Source: an uncultured Pleomorphomonas sp.
GTDB taxonomy: Bacteria > Pseudomonadota > Alphaproteobacteria > Rhizobiales > Pleomorphomonadaceae
Length of the DNA: 64,000 nt
Assembly (NCBI GenBank): GCA_937868725.1
Contig: CALMMQ010000062.1
Location: 62,001 to 126,000 of the forward strand
Direction: 5' to 3'
The translations under genes and the position numbers were made by a program. Under the pieces are notes generated by a model. It saw nothing but the letters and a program-made list of their open reading frames with translations. It searched no databases and had not been told where the DNA came from. Below, piece by piece: positions 19,786 through 30,064 of this stretch (position 1 is the stretch's first letter; each line of letters starts with the position of its first letter).

Positions 19786-19830
19786 ACGTCTGGATGGGCT
19801 CGCCTCGGCGCATCCATCCGGACGTGTTTT
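19786..19830 (+). terminator. Possible attenuator before the ABC ATPase gene
   Basis: ACGTCTGGATG (19786-19796) pairs with CATCCGGACGT (19815-19825) with one G-U pair, followed by GTTTT. It resembles an intrinsic terminator inside the operon and could lower ATPase and permease expression relative to the binding protein. Confidence 0.4.
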
Positions 19831-20008
19831 CGGGCGCTTCGTCTTCAACAGGGTCTGGTGGGTCTGCCGGCGCCGACAGCGGTCGCCGCCCAAGCCGAGC
19901 CACGAGACAGCCGCCGGTCCGGCCGAGGCAGCCGGAACGCCAGGGACCAGCCCCAGGGCAGACTGAGGAGCGCCGCCACGTGCCGCGGCAGTTCGGGAGG
20001 GATCCGCC

Positions 20009-21494
<1,486 letters not shown>

Positions 21495-21502
<8 letters not shown>

Positions 21503-22493
21503 AGCTGCTGCTGCCGGCGCGTCGACAAGCGAACAGCGCGCCAGTGCCAAGGGTTTCGCCATGGCTGTCGTGGCGCGGCCGGAGTTCGTGTCCTTCGTGG
21601 CGCTGGTCGTCCTCATGGTTCTGACCAGCTTCATGAACGAGAACTTCTTCACCGTCGACAACCTGCTCAACATCACGCGGCAGGTCTCGACCACCGGCAT
21701 CATCGCCGTCGGCATGACCTTCGTCATCCTGACCGGTGGCATCGACCTGTCGGTCGGCGCCATCGTGGCCCTCGCCTCGACGATGTTGGCCGGCATGATC
21801 GCCAACATGGGCTTCCCGTTCTGGCTGGCTTCGCTGGTCGCCCTGGCGGGCGGCACGCTGACCGGTGCCGTTTCGGGCTTCTTCGTTGCCCGCTTCGCTC
21901 TGCCGCCGATCATCGTCACCCTGGCGATGATGGAGATCCCCCGCGGTCTCGGCCTCATCTACACCAACGGCTACCCGCTGCCCATCGACCGCGAGTTCGG
22001 CTTCATCGGCCGCGAGTACGTGCTCGGCCTGCCGATCCCGACCATGATCATGCTGGTCGTCTTCGCTGCCGCCTACTTCGTGCTCAACCGCCTGCCGCTT
22101 GGCCGCTACGTCTACGCCGTCGGCGGCAATGAGGACGCGGCCATCCTGTCGGGTATCCGCACCGCCCGCATCAAGCTGATGGTCTACGCCGTCTCCGGCT
22201 TCACCGCCGCCATCGCCGGCATGATCCAGACCTCGCGTCTGCTCTCCGGCCAGCCGAACTCGGCCATCGGTGTCGAACTCGACGCCATCGCCGCCGTCGT
22301 GCTGGGTGGCACCTCGATCACCGGCGGCCGTGGCCACATCTTCGGCACCCTCATCGGCGCCCTGCTGCTCGGCGTGCTCAACAACAGCCTCAACATGATC
22401 GGTCTGTCCCCCTACAGCCAGCGCGTCGTTAAGGGCGTCATCCTGCTCGTCGCCGTGCTGATCGGCTACCTGCGCAAGCAGAACTCCCGCTGA
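21495..22493 (+). CDS. Sugar/polyol ABC transporter permease (RbsC-like)
   Basis: A 332-residue BPD_transp_2-type permease with eight to ten spans. GMTFVILTGGIDLSVGAIVA is the hallmark segment of RbsC proteins, and GGTSITGGRGHIFGTLIGAL is the conserved C-terminal motif. The ATG at 21495 with GGGAGGT five bases upstream is preferred over a GTG two codons earlier that overlaps that site. It forms the channel for the pentitol transporter and is coupled to the ATPase gene by overlap. Confidence 0.93.
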
Positions 22494-22529
22494 TCCGGGC
22501 CGTCGCAAGTTCCAACGAGGAGAGGAAAA

Positions 22530-23600
22530 ATGTCAGAGAAAATGAAGGCCGTGGTCTGCTACGGTCCCAAGGACTACCGGCTCGAAGCGGCCTACGACAA
22601 GCCGGTTGCCGGTCCTGGCGAAGTGGTCATCAAGGTGGCGAGCTGCGGCATCTGCGCCGGCGACGTCAAGGCCTACCACGGCGCCGACATGTTCTGGGGC
22701 GGCTGCTCGCCTTGGGTGAAGACGCCGGTGGTGCCCGGTCACGAGTTCTACGGTTCGGTGGTCGAACTGGGCGAAGGCGCCGGTGAACTGCACTGCGTCA
22801 AGATCGGCGATCGCGTCGTCGCCGAGCAGATCGTCCCGTGCGGCAAGTGCAAGTTCTGTCGCACCGGCAAGTACTGGATGTGCGAGAAGCACGACATCTT
22901 CGGCTTCCAGAAGCAGATCGCCGAAGGCGGCATGGCCGAATACATGAAGTTCGCCAAGACCTGCATCATCCACAAGATCCCCGACAACATCGGCCACAAG
23001 GAAGCGGCGATCATCGAGCCGATGGCCTGCGCCATCCACACCGTGCGCCGTGGCGACATCGGTCTCGACGACGTGGTGGTGCTGGCCGGTGCCGGTCCGC
23101 TCGGCCTGTGCATGGCCCAGGTGGTGCCGCTGCTGACGCCGAAGAAGTTCATCGTCATCGACATGGACGACAACCGCCTCGCCACCGCCAAGAGCTATGG
23201 CGCCGACCTGACGCTCAATCCCAAGCGCGACGACGTCGTCAAGATCGTCAAGGAGCTGACCGACGGTTACGGCTGCGACGTCTACATCGAAGCCACCGGT
23301 CATCCCAACGGCGTCATCCAGGGTCTGGAGATGATCCGCAAGCTCGGCCGCTTCGTCGAGTTCAGCGTCTTCTCCGCCCCGACCACCGTCGACTGGTCGG
23401 TGATCGGCGACCGCAAGGAACTCGATATCCGCGGTTCGCACCTCGGCCCGTACTCCTACGAGACGGCCATCGACCTGTTCTCGCGCGGCAAGCTGACCGC
23501 CGACGGCATCGTCACCCACGAGTACGCCCTGTCCGACTTCGACGCCGCCATGGCCATGGCCGAGAAGCTCGAGTCGATCAAGGTGCTGCTCAACCCCTGA
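22530..23600 (+). CDS. Zinc-dependent polyol dehydrogenase (erythritol/L-threitol dehydrogenase-like)
   Basis: A 356-residue medium-chain dehydrogenase. The catalytic zinc region has CGICAGDVKAYHG and GHEFYG, structural zinc Cys residues occur in CGKCKFCRTGKYWMC, and the NAD site is VVLAGAGPLGLCMAQ. The sequence resembles EltD-type erythritol/L-threitol dehydrogenases, including the DYRLE start and TVDWSVIGDRKELDIRGSHLG. In this operon it more likely oxidises a pentitol such as L-arabitol or xylitol to L-xylulose, which is inference from the neighbouring LyxK-like kinase. C4 polyols remain possible. It follows the permease after 36 bases. Confidence 0.85.
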   Translation: MSEKMKAVVCYGPKDYRLEAAYDKPVAGPGEVVIKVASCGICAGDVKAYHGADMFWGGCSPWVKTPVVPGHEFYGSVVELGEGAGELHCVKIGDRVVAEQIVPCGKCKFCRTGKYWMCEKHDIFGFQKQIAEGGMAEYMKFAKTCIIHKIPDNIGHKEAAIIEPMACAIHTVRRGDIGLDDVVVLAGAGPLGLCMAQVVPLLTPKKFIVIDMDDNRLATAKSYGADLTLNPKRDDVVKIVKELTDGYGCDVYIEATGHPNGVIQGLEMIRKLGRFVEFSVFSAPTTVDWSVIGDRKELDIRGSHLGPYSYETAIDLFSRGKLTADGIVTHEYALSDFDAAMAMAEKLESIKVLLNP

Positions 23601-23720
23601 CCGGACCCGTGGCCGGCGGCGCGGTGTCGCCGGTCCCTCCTTCTTCATCAAGCGGAATTGCCGTCCCGTCAGCGGGAACCTGAGCCGGCGGGGTCGGCCA
23701 GCGGCCACGAGAGGTTGATC

Positions 23721-25310
23721 ATGGCTTCGTATGTCATCGGCGTAGACGTGGGCACCGGCTCCGTCCGGGCGGCGCTGTTCGACGAGAACGGCAAGCGCTA
23801 TGCCGTCGCCGATCGTCCGATCAGGATGAACAAGCCCCGGCCGCTGCACGTCGAGCAGTCGTCCGACGACATCTGGGCCGGCGTCATTGCCTGCGTCCGC
23901 TCGGTGGTGACGGCCGCCGGTGTCGCCGTTTCCGACATCCGCGCCATCGGCTTCGACGCCACCTGCTCGCTGGTGGCCGTTGATGCCGCCGGCCGGCCGG
24001 TATCGGTGTCGGAGACCGGCGATGACCAGTGGAACGTCATCGTCTGGATGGACCACCGGGCCATCGCCGAAGCCGACGCCATCAATCGCGGCGGCTACGA
24101 AGTGCTCGATTTCGTCGGCGGCGCCATCTCGCCCGAGATGGAAATCCCCAAGATCCGCTGGCTCAAGACGCATCTGCCGGCTCAGTACGCCCGCATGGCG
24201 CTGTTCCTCGACCTCGCCGACTTCCTGTCCTGGCGCGCTACCGGCAGCACCGCCCGCTCGGCCTGCACCACGGTATGCAAGTGGACCTACCTGCACCACG
24301 AAAAACGCTGGTCACAGCAGTTCTTCAAGGCGCTCGATCTTGGCGAGCTCATCGACGACAACCGCATCGGTGACGTCATCGTCGAGGCCGGCACGCCGGC
24401 CGGCAGGCTGACCGCCGCCGCCGCCGCCGAGCTCGGCCTGTCGCGCGATGTCGTGGTCGCCATCGGCCTCATCGATGCCCACGCCGGTGGCGTGGGCGTG
24501 CTCGGTGACCGGCCGGAGGAGGCGCTGGCCGTGATCGCCGGCACCTCGGCCTGCCACATGGCCTCCAACCGCGACCGTCACTTCGTGCCCGGCGTCTGGG
24601 GCCCCTACCACGGCGCCATGGTGCCCGGCTTCTGGCTGGCCGAGGGCGGCCAGAGCGCCGCCGGCGCCCTGGTCGACTTCGTGGTGCGCGACAGCGCCGC
24701 CTGGCCGGCGCTGCAGCAGGAGCTCGCCCGCACCGGCAAGTCGCTCTACGTCTACCTCAACGACCTCGTCCGGACGCTCGAGGCGGACGAACCGTTCCTG
24801 ACGCGCAATTTCCACCTGCTCGGCTACTATCTCGGCAACCGCTCGCCGCTCGCCGACCCGACGCTGACCGGCATGATCGCCGGCCTGAAGCTCGACGATA
24901 CCGTCGAGAGCCTGGCCATCCGCTATCTCGCCGCCTTGCAGTCGGTCGCCTACGGCACGCGCCACATCATCGAGACGATGAACGACAACGGCTACGCCAT
25001 CAAGCGCATCCGGCTGTGCGGCGGTGGCGCCAAGAACCCGCTGTGGGTGCGCGAGTTCGCCGACGTAACCGGCCTGCCCATCGAGATCATCTCGGAGAGC
25101 GAGGCCATGCTGCTCGGTTCGGCCATGCTGGGGGCGACCGCCGCCGGCCTCTATCCCGCACTCACCGACGCCATGCTGGCCATGGCCGGCGACGTGTCGG
25201 TGACACGGCCGCGCGCGGAGACGGCCAGCTTCCACGACCGCAAGTACCGCGTGTTCCGCGAGATGGCCAAGGACCAGTTGAAGTACCGCCAGCTGACCGC
25301 CGCCGACTGA
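23721..25310 (+). CDS. D-ribulokinase (FGGY family)
   Basis: The 529-residue kinase has the phosphate-binding start YVIGVDVGTGSVRAALFDE and carries the TCSLV motif at residues 81-85, the motif associated with D-ribulokinases of the human FGGY/YDR109c type. Other landmarks are VWMDHRAIAEAD and the C-terminal LCGGGAKNPLWVREFADVTG. It should phosphorylate D-ribulose to D-ribulose-5-phosphate in the cytoplasm. The ribitol-dehydrogenase-like SDR in the same operon would supply D-ribulose. The ATG at 23721 has GAGAGG upstream and begins the homology. Confidence 0.88.
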   Translation: MASYVIGVDVGTGSVRAALFDENGKRYAVADRPIRMNKPRPLHVEQSSDDIWAGVIACVRSVVTAAGVAVSDIRAIGFDATCSLVAVDAAGRPVSVSETGDDQWNVIVWMDHRAIAEADAINRGGYEVLDFVGGAISPEMEIPKIRWLKTHLPAQYARMALFLDLADFLSWRATGSTARSACTTVCKWTYLHHEKRWSQQFFKALDLGELIDDNRIGDVIVEAGTPAGRLTAAAAAELGLSRDVVVAIGLIDAHAGGVGVLGDRPEEALAVIAGTSACHMASNRDRHFVPGVWGPYHGAMVPGFWLAEGGQSAAGALVDFVVRDSAAWPALQQELARTGKSLYVYLNDLVRTLEADEPFLTRNFHLLGYYLGNRSPLADPTLTGMIAGLKLDDTVESLAIRYLAALQSVAYGTRHIIETMNDNGYAIKRIRLCGGGAKNPLWVREFADVTGLPIEIISESEAMLLGSAMLGATAAGLYPALTDAMLAMAGDVSVTRPRAETASFHDRKYRVFREMAKDQLKYRQLTAAD

Positions 25311-25423
25311 CGCCGCCATCTGGCCCCCGATTGCCCCGCGCCGGACGCAGCGTCCGGCGCGACGGCTGATCTTTGCCTGCCCGCTGCCCGGGCCGTGTCC
25401 CGTGCCCTCGGAGGAACTGTGCC

Positions 25424-26917
25424 GTGACCTACTTTCTCGGAATCGACATCGGTGGAACCGTCATCAAGAGCGGTCTTTATGACGGCGAGGGGCGTGAGAA
25501 GGCCGTTGCCTCGGAAGTCGACAACGGCGTCGCCGTGCGCGTCGGCTGGTCCGAGCGCAACATGCACGACATGTGGCGGATCGTCGTCAAGACCATCCGC
25601 CGCGTCGTGGCCGAAAGCGGCGTCGCCGTCGACGACATCGCCGGCATCAGTTTCTCGGCCCACGGCAAGGGGCTCTATGCCCTCGACGCCGATGGCGAGC
25701 CGGTGCGCAACGGCATCATCTCCTCCGACAACCGCGCGCTGGCCGTGGTCAAGGGCTGGAAGGCGGCCGGGCTCGACGCCGCCTCCTACCCGTTCGGCTA
25801 TCAGCAGCTGTGGACCGGTCACCCGGTGTCGCTGCTGGCCTGGATGAAGGCCAACGAACCGGAGAACTATGGTCGCACCCGCCACGTGCTGATGGCTCAC
25901 GACTACGTCCGCTACAAGCTGACCGGCGTGTTCGCCGCCGAGGTGACCAACATCTCCGGTTCCAACCTCTACAACGTCGACACCGGCGCCTACGATCCGG
26001 CGCTGTTCCGCATGTTCGGCATCGACGAGATGGAGGGCTGTCTGCCGCCGGTCTGCGGTTCGGAAGAGCGCGTCGCCGGCCTCAGCGCCAAGGCGGCCGA
26101 GGAAACGGGCCTCAAGGTCGGCACGCCGGTGTTCGGCGGCTTCTTCGACGTGGTTTCGGCCGCTGTCTGCGCCGGTCTCGCCGACGCCCGCTTCGTCAAC
26201 GTCATCATGGGGACCTGGACCATCGTCACCTGGACCACCGACCAGATTCTGAAGGCGCCCGGCAACGACTGGCCGTACATCTGGGGCCGCTACTGCATGC
26301 CCGGCCGCTACTTCGTCCACGAAGGCAGCCCAACCTCGGCCGGCAATCTCGAGTGGTTTGTACGCACCTTCCTCGGCGGCATCCCCGACGTCTACCACCA
26401 AGCCGACCTGATGATCTCCTCGCTGCCCAAGGCGGCGACCGGCATCCAGTTCCTGCCGTACCTGTTCGCCTCCAATCTCGGCGACGACCTCACCGCCGGT
26501 CTGCACGGCCTCGCCAACGCCCACGGTCTCGCCCACGTGCTGCAGGCGGTCTACGAAGGCATTTGCTTCTCCCAGCACGTCCATCTCGAACGCATCGTCG
26601 GCCTGTCCGGCCGCGACAAGACGCTGCGCCTCACCGGCGGTCCGACCCGTTCGCGGCCGTGGATGCAGATGGTGGCCGACATCTCCGAAATGCCGGTCGA
26701 GGTGATGCACGTCGAACAGTCCGGCTGCCTTGGCGCTGCCATCGCCGCCGCTGTCGGCACCGGGCTCTACCCCGGCTTCGCCGAGGCGATGACGGCCATG
26801 TGCCCGTCGGGCGAATGGGTCGCGCCGGATGCCTCGAGCTTCTCCGCCTATCGTAGCAAGTACGCCGCTTTCCGCCGTCTCGCCGATACCCTGGCCGTGC
26901 TCCCCGCGGGCCTGTGA
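25424..26917 (+). CDS. lyxK: L-xylulokinase-like FGGY kinase
   Basis: The 497-residue protein resembles LyxK (YiaP) of E. coli along its length: YFLGIDIGGTVIKSGLYDGE, GISFSAHGKGLYALD, LWTGHPVSLLAWMK, FDVVSAAVCAGLADARFVNV and RLTGGPTRSRPWMQM. It should convert L-xylulose to L-xylulose-5-phosphate, the substrate of the 3-epimerase encoded next. A GTG start at 25424 with GGAGGAAC upstream is chosen, and an upstream extension lacks homology. The gene lies in a same-strand run of catabolic genes. Confidence 0.87.
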   Translation: MTYFLGIDIGGTVIKSGLYDGEGREKAVASEVDNGVAVRVGWSERNMHDMWRIVVKTIRRVVAESGVAVDDIAGISFSAHGKGLYALDADGEPVRNGIISSDNRALAVVKGWKAAGLDAASYPFGYQQLWTGHPVSLLAWMKANEPENYGRTRHVLMAHDYVRYKLTGVFAAEVTNISGSNLYNVDTGAYDPALFRMFGIDEMEGCLPPVCGSEERVAGLSAKAAEETGLKVGTPVFGGFFDVVSAAVCAGLADARFVNVIMGTWTIVTWTTDQILKAPGNDWPYIWGRYCMPGRYFVHEGSPTSAGNLEWFVRTFLGGIPDVYHQADLMISSLPKAATGIQFLPYLFASNLGDDLTAGLHGLANAHGLAHVLQAVYEGICFSQHVHLERIVGLSGRDKTLRLTGGPTRSRPWMQMVADISEMPVEVMHVEQSGCLGAAIAAAVGTGLYPGFAEAMTAMCPSGEWVAPDASSFSAYRSKYAAFRRLADTLAVLPAGL

Positions 26918-26946
26918 GGCAAGGCACCCTTCTGGAGGATCCCCGA

Positions 26947-27828
26947 ATGACCCGCGAGGCGCTGCCCAATCCCCTCGGCATCTACGAGAAGGCGCTGCCC
27001 AAGGATCTCGACTGGCCGGCCCGTCTGGCGCTGGCCAAGGCGCTCGACTTCGATTTCGTCGAAATGTCCATCGACGAAACCGATGAACGGCTGACGCGCC
27101 TGTCCTGGTCGAAGACCGAGCGGGCCGCCTTCTCGGCCGCCGTCCGCGATTTCGGCATCGTCGTCCCCTCCGTCTGCCTGTCGGCGCACCGCCGCTTCCC
27201 CTTCGGCAGTCGCGACGCCACGACGCGCGTCAAGGCCCGCGACATCATGCGCCGGGCCATCGAGCTCTGCGTCGACCTCGGCATCCGCACCATCCAGGTA
27301 GCCGGCTACGACGTCTATTACGAGCCGGCCGACATCGGCACCAAGGAGCGCTTCATCGACGGTCTGCACTGGTCGGTGCGCGAGGCTGCCAAGGCACAGG
27401 TGATGCTGGCCGTCGAGATCATGGACACGCCGTTCATCAACTCGATCAGCCGCTGGCGCGAATACGACCAGCTGATGCGGTCGCCGTACTTCTGCGTCTA
27501 TCCCGACGTCGGCAACCTGACGGCCTGGGGCAACGACGTCGACGCCGAGCTGCGCGAGGGCATCGACCGCGTCGTCGCCGTTCACCTCAAGGACACGCGC
27601 AAGGTGACGGCCGACTTCCCCGGTCAGTTTCGTGACGTGCCGTTCGGCAGGGGCGACGTCGACTTCCGCGCCTGCTTCGCCACGCTGGCCGACCTCGGCT
27701 ATCGCGGCCCCTTCCTCATGGAGATGTGGACGGAGAAATCGGCCGAGCCGGTGGTGGAGATCGCCACCGCCCGGCGCTGGATCGTCGAGCAGATGCGGCT
27801 TGGCGGCCTGCTGTCGGTGACGCCGTGA
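26947..27828 (+). CDS. ulaE: L-xylulose-5-phosphate 3-epimerase (UlaE/SgbU type)
   Basis: A 293-residue TIM-barrel sugar-phosphate epimerase very like SgbU and UlaE. The matches include LGIYEKALPKDLDWPARLAL, DFVEMSIDETDERL, LSAHRRFPFGSRD, IQVAGYDVYYE, AVEIMDTPFINSIS and VYPDVGNLTAWGNDV. The metal-binding Glu and His residues lie in these strands. It converts L-xylulose-5-P to L-ribulose-5-P. A 4-epimerase (AraD/SgbE type) is needed to reach D-xylulose-5-P, and none is in this window. The ATG has TGGAGGATC upstream. It follows the LyxK-like gene by 29 bases. Confidence 0.92.
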   Translation: MTREALPNPLGIYEKALPKDLDWPARLALAKALDFDFVEMSIDETDERLTRLSWSKTERAAFSAAVRDFGIVVPSVCLSAHRRFPFGSRDATTRVKARDIMRRAIELCVDLGIRTIQVAGYDVYYEPADIGTKERFIDGLHWSVREAAKAQVMLAVEIMDTPFINSISRWREYDQLMRSPYFCVYPDVGNLTAWGNDVDAELREGIDRVVAVHLKDTRKVTADFPGQFRDVPFGRGDVDFRACFATLADLGYRGPFLMEMWTEKSAEPVVEIATARRWIVEQMRLGGLLSVTP

Positions 27829-27917
27829 CGGCGGTGGGCAGGGGGCAACCGCAAGCGCGGCCCCGCCGGCCGCGATGAGAACAGAGTGCCTGTCGGCACA
27901 GAAAGAAGGAGACTGCT

Positions 27918-28646
27918 ATGGCTATCACTCTTGAGGGCAAGGTGGCTGCCGTCACCGGCGCCGCCTCCGGCATCGGCTTCGAATGCGCCCGTGCCATGGC
28001 CGCCGCCGGCGCCCGCGTGGCGCTCGTCGATCGCGCCAAGGAAGCGCTCGACAAGGCCTGCGCCGACATCGGTCCGGCCGCCTTTCCGGTGCTGATCGAT
28101 CTGACCGATCCCCGCTCGGTGGCCACCATGCTGCCGCAGATCATCGCCACGGCCGGTCACCTCGACATCTTCCACGCCAACGCCGGCGCCTACGTCGGCG
28201 GCGAGGTGGCCAAGGGCGATCCCGACGTCTGGGACCGCGTGCTCAACCTCAACGTCAACGCCGCCTTCCGCTCCATCCACGCCGTGCTGCCGCACATGAT
28301 CGAGCGCAAGACCGGCGACGTCATCGTCACTTCGTCGGTGGCCGGCGTCGTGCCGGTGGTCTGGGAGCCGATCTACACCGCTTCCAAGCACGCCATCCAG
28401 GCGTTCGTCCACACCGTCCGCCGTCAGGTGGCCCCGCACGGCCTGCGCGTCGGCGCCGTTCAGCCCGGCCCGGTGGTGACGGCGCTGATCTCCGATTGGC
28501 CCAAGGACAAGCTTGAGGCGGAACTGGCCGCCGGCGGCCTGATCCAGCCGGTGGAAGTGGCCGAAGCGGTGCTGTTCATGCTGACGCGGCCGCGCAACGT
28601 CACCATCCGCGATCTGGTGATTCTGCCGCAGAGCAACGATCTCTGA
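27918..28646 (+). CDS. rbtD: Ribitol 2-dehydrogenase-like SDR
   Basis: A 242-residue short-chain dehydrogenase with [14 protein letters not shown] as the NAD site, [20 protein letters not shown], the catalytic Ser and YTASK (Tyr-x-x-x-Lys), and a C-terminus [16 protein letters not shown]. These segments closely follow Klebsiella ribitol dehydrogenase, so the likely reaction is NAD-dependent oxidation of ribitol to D-ribulose. The D-ribulokinase in the operon would take the product. AAGAAGGAGA precedes the ATG. A strong terminator follows, so it probably ends the operon. Confidence 0.9.
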   Translation: MAITLEGKVAAVTGAASGIGFECARAMAAAGARVALVDRAKEALDKACADIGPAAFPVLIDLTDPRSVATMLPQIIATAGHLDIFHANAGAYVGGEVAKGDPDVWDRVLNLNVNAAFRSIHAVLPHMIERKTGDVIVTSSVAGVVPVVWEPIYTASKHAIQAFVHTVRRQVAPHGLRVGAVQPGPVVTALISDWPKDKLEAELAAGGLIQPVEVAEAVLFMLTRPRNVTIRDLVILPQSNDL

Positions 28647-28672
28647 CGGTCGTCGTTACGGACGGCTCTGCC

Positions 28673-28709
28673 AGCCGGGGTGTCGGGTCAGCCGACACTC
28701 CGGCTTTTT
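28673..28709 (+). terminator. Rho-independent terminator of the polyol operon
   Basis: AGCCGGGGTGTCGG (28673-28686) pairs with CCGACACTCCGGCT (28692-28705) with one mismatch, followed by TTTTT (28705-28709). It lies 27 bases after the SDR stop. Confidence 0.9.
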
Positions 28710-28754
28710 GTGCTTGTCCCCTGACAATATCGCCATAAGGACTGTACCCGATCT

Positions 28755-28770
28755 TCCAAACCGGTTCGGA
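28755..28770. promoter_or_regulatory. LacI-type operator, distal copy
   Basis: TCCAAACCGGTTCGGA is a near-palindrome centred on AACCGGTT, the kind of site bound by LacI/GalR regulators. The same core, CAAACCGGTTCG, recurs 108 bases downstream. Both lie in the AT-rich leader of the LacI-family gene. Confidence 0.65.
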
Positions 28771-28862
28771 TTATATTATTTTCGTATCGAAATTAATTCG
28801 GTCTCGCGTTGAAAACGGTTGCTATTTCGGGAGAAGATGGCAACCAGATTTCAGGGAGTGAT

Positions 28863-28878
28863 TTCAAACCGGTTCGAA
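28863..28878. promoter_or_regulatory. LacI-type operator, proximal copy
   Basis: TTCAAACCGGTTCGAA is palindromic apart from one base pair and shares its 12-base core with the copy at 28755-28770. It is 57 bases upstream of the LacI-family start. A looped pair about ten helical turns apart would suit autoregulation. Confidence 0.68.
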
Positions 28879-28934
28879 GGACGTTGCGACAGGCAACGAT
28901 CAGCCATCGGGCCGGATGACCGGAGGGGGAAGCG

Positions 28935-29954
28935 GTGAATCTCAGGGAGTTGGCCCAGCACCTCGGACTGTCCAAGACGACCGTCAGTCGCGCCCTCAAC
29001 GGCTTTTCCGAAGTCAACGAGGAAACGCGCCTGCGCGTGGTCGAGGCGGCGCGGCGCTTCAACTATACTCCCAACGCCAGTGCCAAGCGCCTGGCCACCG
29101 GCGAGGCCGGGGCTTTCGGCGTCGTGCTGCCCGGCGCTTCGGCCGAGATGGCCGATCCCGTCTTCTGCGAGTTTCTTGCCGGTCTCGCCGACGGCGCCGG
29201 CCGCTGCGAACGCGACCTGTACGTCAACGCCACCTTCGACGGCGAGGAGGCCGGCTACCGCCGTCTTGCCCGCGCCAAGGCGGTTGATGCCATGATTCTT
29301 GCCAACCTCAAGGTCGAGGACCTGCGCATCCGTCTGCTGTCGCATCTCGGCCTGCAGGCGGTCACCTGCGGCCGCACCGCCGGCTCGCTGGTGCATGCCC
29401 ATCTCGACATCGATCACGAAGACGGTGTCCGCCGCGCCGTCGAGCTGCTGATCAGCCTCGGCCACCGCGCCATCGCGCTCCTCAACGGTCCGGCCGACCT
29501 GTCGGTGTCCGAGCAGCGCATGGTCGGCTGGCACGCCGCTCTCAACCGCCACGGTCTTGCCGCATCGAGCGACCTGCTGCTCGCCGGTCCCGCCACCGAG
29601 GATCGCGGCTATCGGGCGACGCGGGCGCTGCTCGCCGCTGCCCAGCCACCGACCGCCATCGTCTGCGCCTCGATGTTCCTGGCCTCCGGCTGCTGCCGCG
29701 CCATCCGCGACGGCAACCTGCGCGTCGGCGCCGACATCTCGGTCATCGCCCACGACGACGGCCTGACCACCGTCCGGCCGGAAGCCTTCGAGCCGCCGCT
29801 TACCACCACCTTCGCGTCGATCCGCGCCGCCGGCGTTCGGGTCGCCGAAATGGCCGCCGCCCTGGTCGGCGGCGCCGAAGCCGCCGACCTCGCTGAGGTC
29901 TGGCCGGTCGACCTGATCTTTCGCGACAGCGCTCAGGCGCCGCCGCGACGATGA
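28935..29954 (+). CDS. LacI-family transcriptional regulator
   Basis: The 339-residue protein starts at a GTG with GGAGGGGGA five bases upstream. The N-terminal helix-turn-helix LRELAQHLGLSKTTVSRALN and hinge NYTPNASAKRLATGE are classic LacI. The rest is a periplasmic-binding-protein-like effector domain (ISVIAHDDGLTTVRPEAF). Two identical-core operators lie upstream. It follows the polyol operon terminator and precedes the PTS genes on the same strand, so it could govern either sugar system. The 110-base gap to the PTS gene has only weak hairpins and leaves co-transcription possible. Confidence 0.92.
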   Translation: MNLRELAQHLGLSKTTVSRALNGFSEVNEETRLRVVEAARRFNYTPNASAKRLATGEAGAFGVVLPGASAEMADPVFCEFLAGLADGAGRCERDLYVNATFDGEEAGYRRLARAKAVDAMILANLKVEDLRIRLLSHLGLQAVTCGRTAGSLVHAHLDIDHEDGVRRAVELLISLGHRAIALLNGPADLSVSEQRMVGWHAALNRHGLAASSDLLLAGPATEDRGYRATRALLAAAQPPTAIVCASMFLASGCCRAIRDGNLRVGADISVIAHDDGLTTVRPEAFEPPLTTTFASIRAAGVRVAEMAAALVGGAEAADLAEVWPVDLIFRDSAQAPPRR

Positions 29955-30064
29955 TGCGCCGGGTCCTTCGCCGGCTGAAACCGAAGGATGCGTACCTGAG
30001 AGGATAGGAACGGGGGCGGCGTCGCCGCCTCATGGAGAAACCATAGATCTGACGGAGTCTTGAC

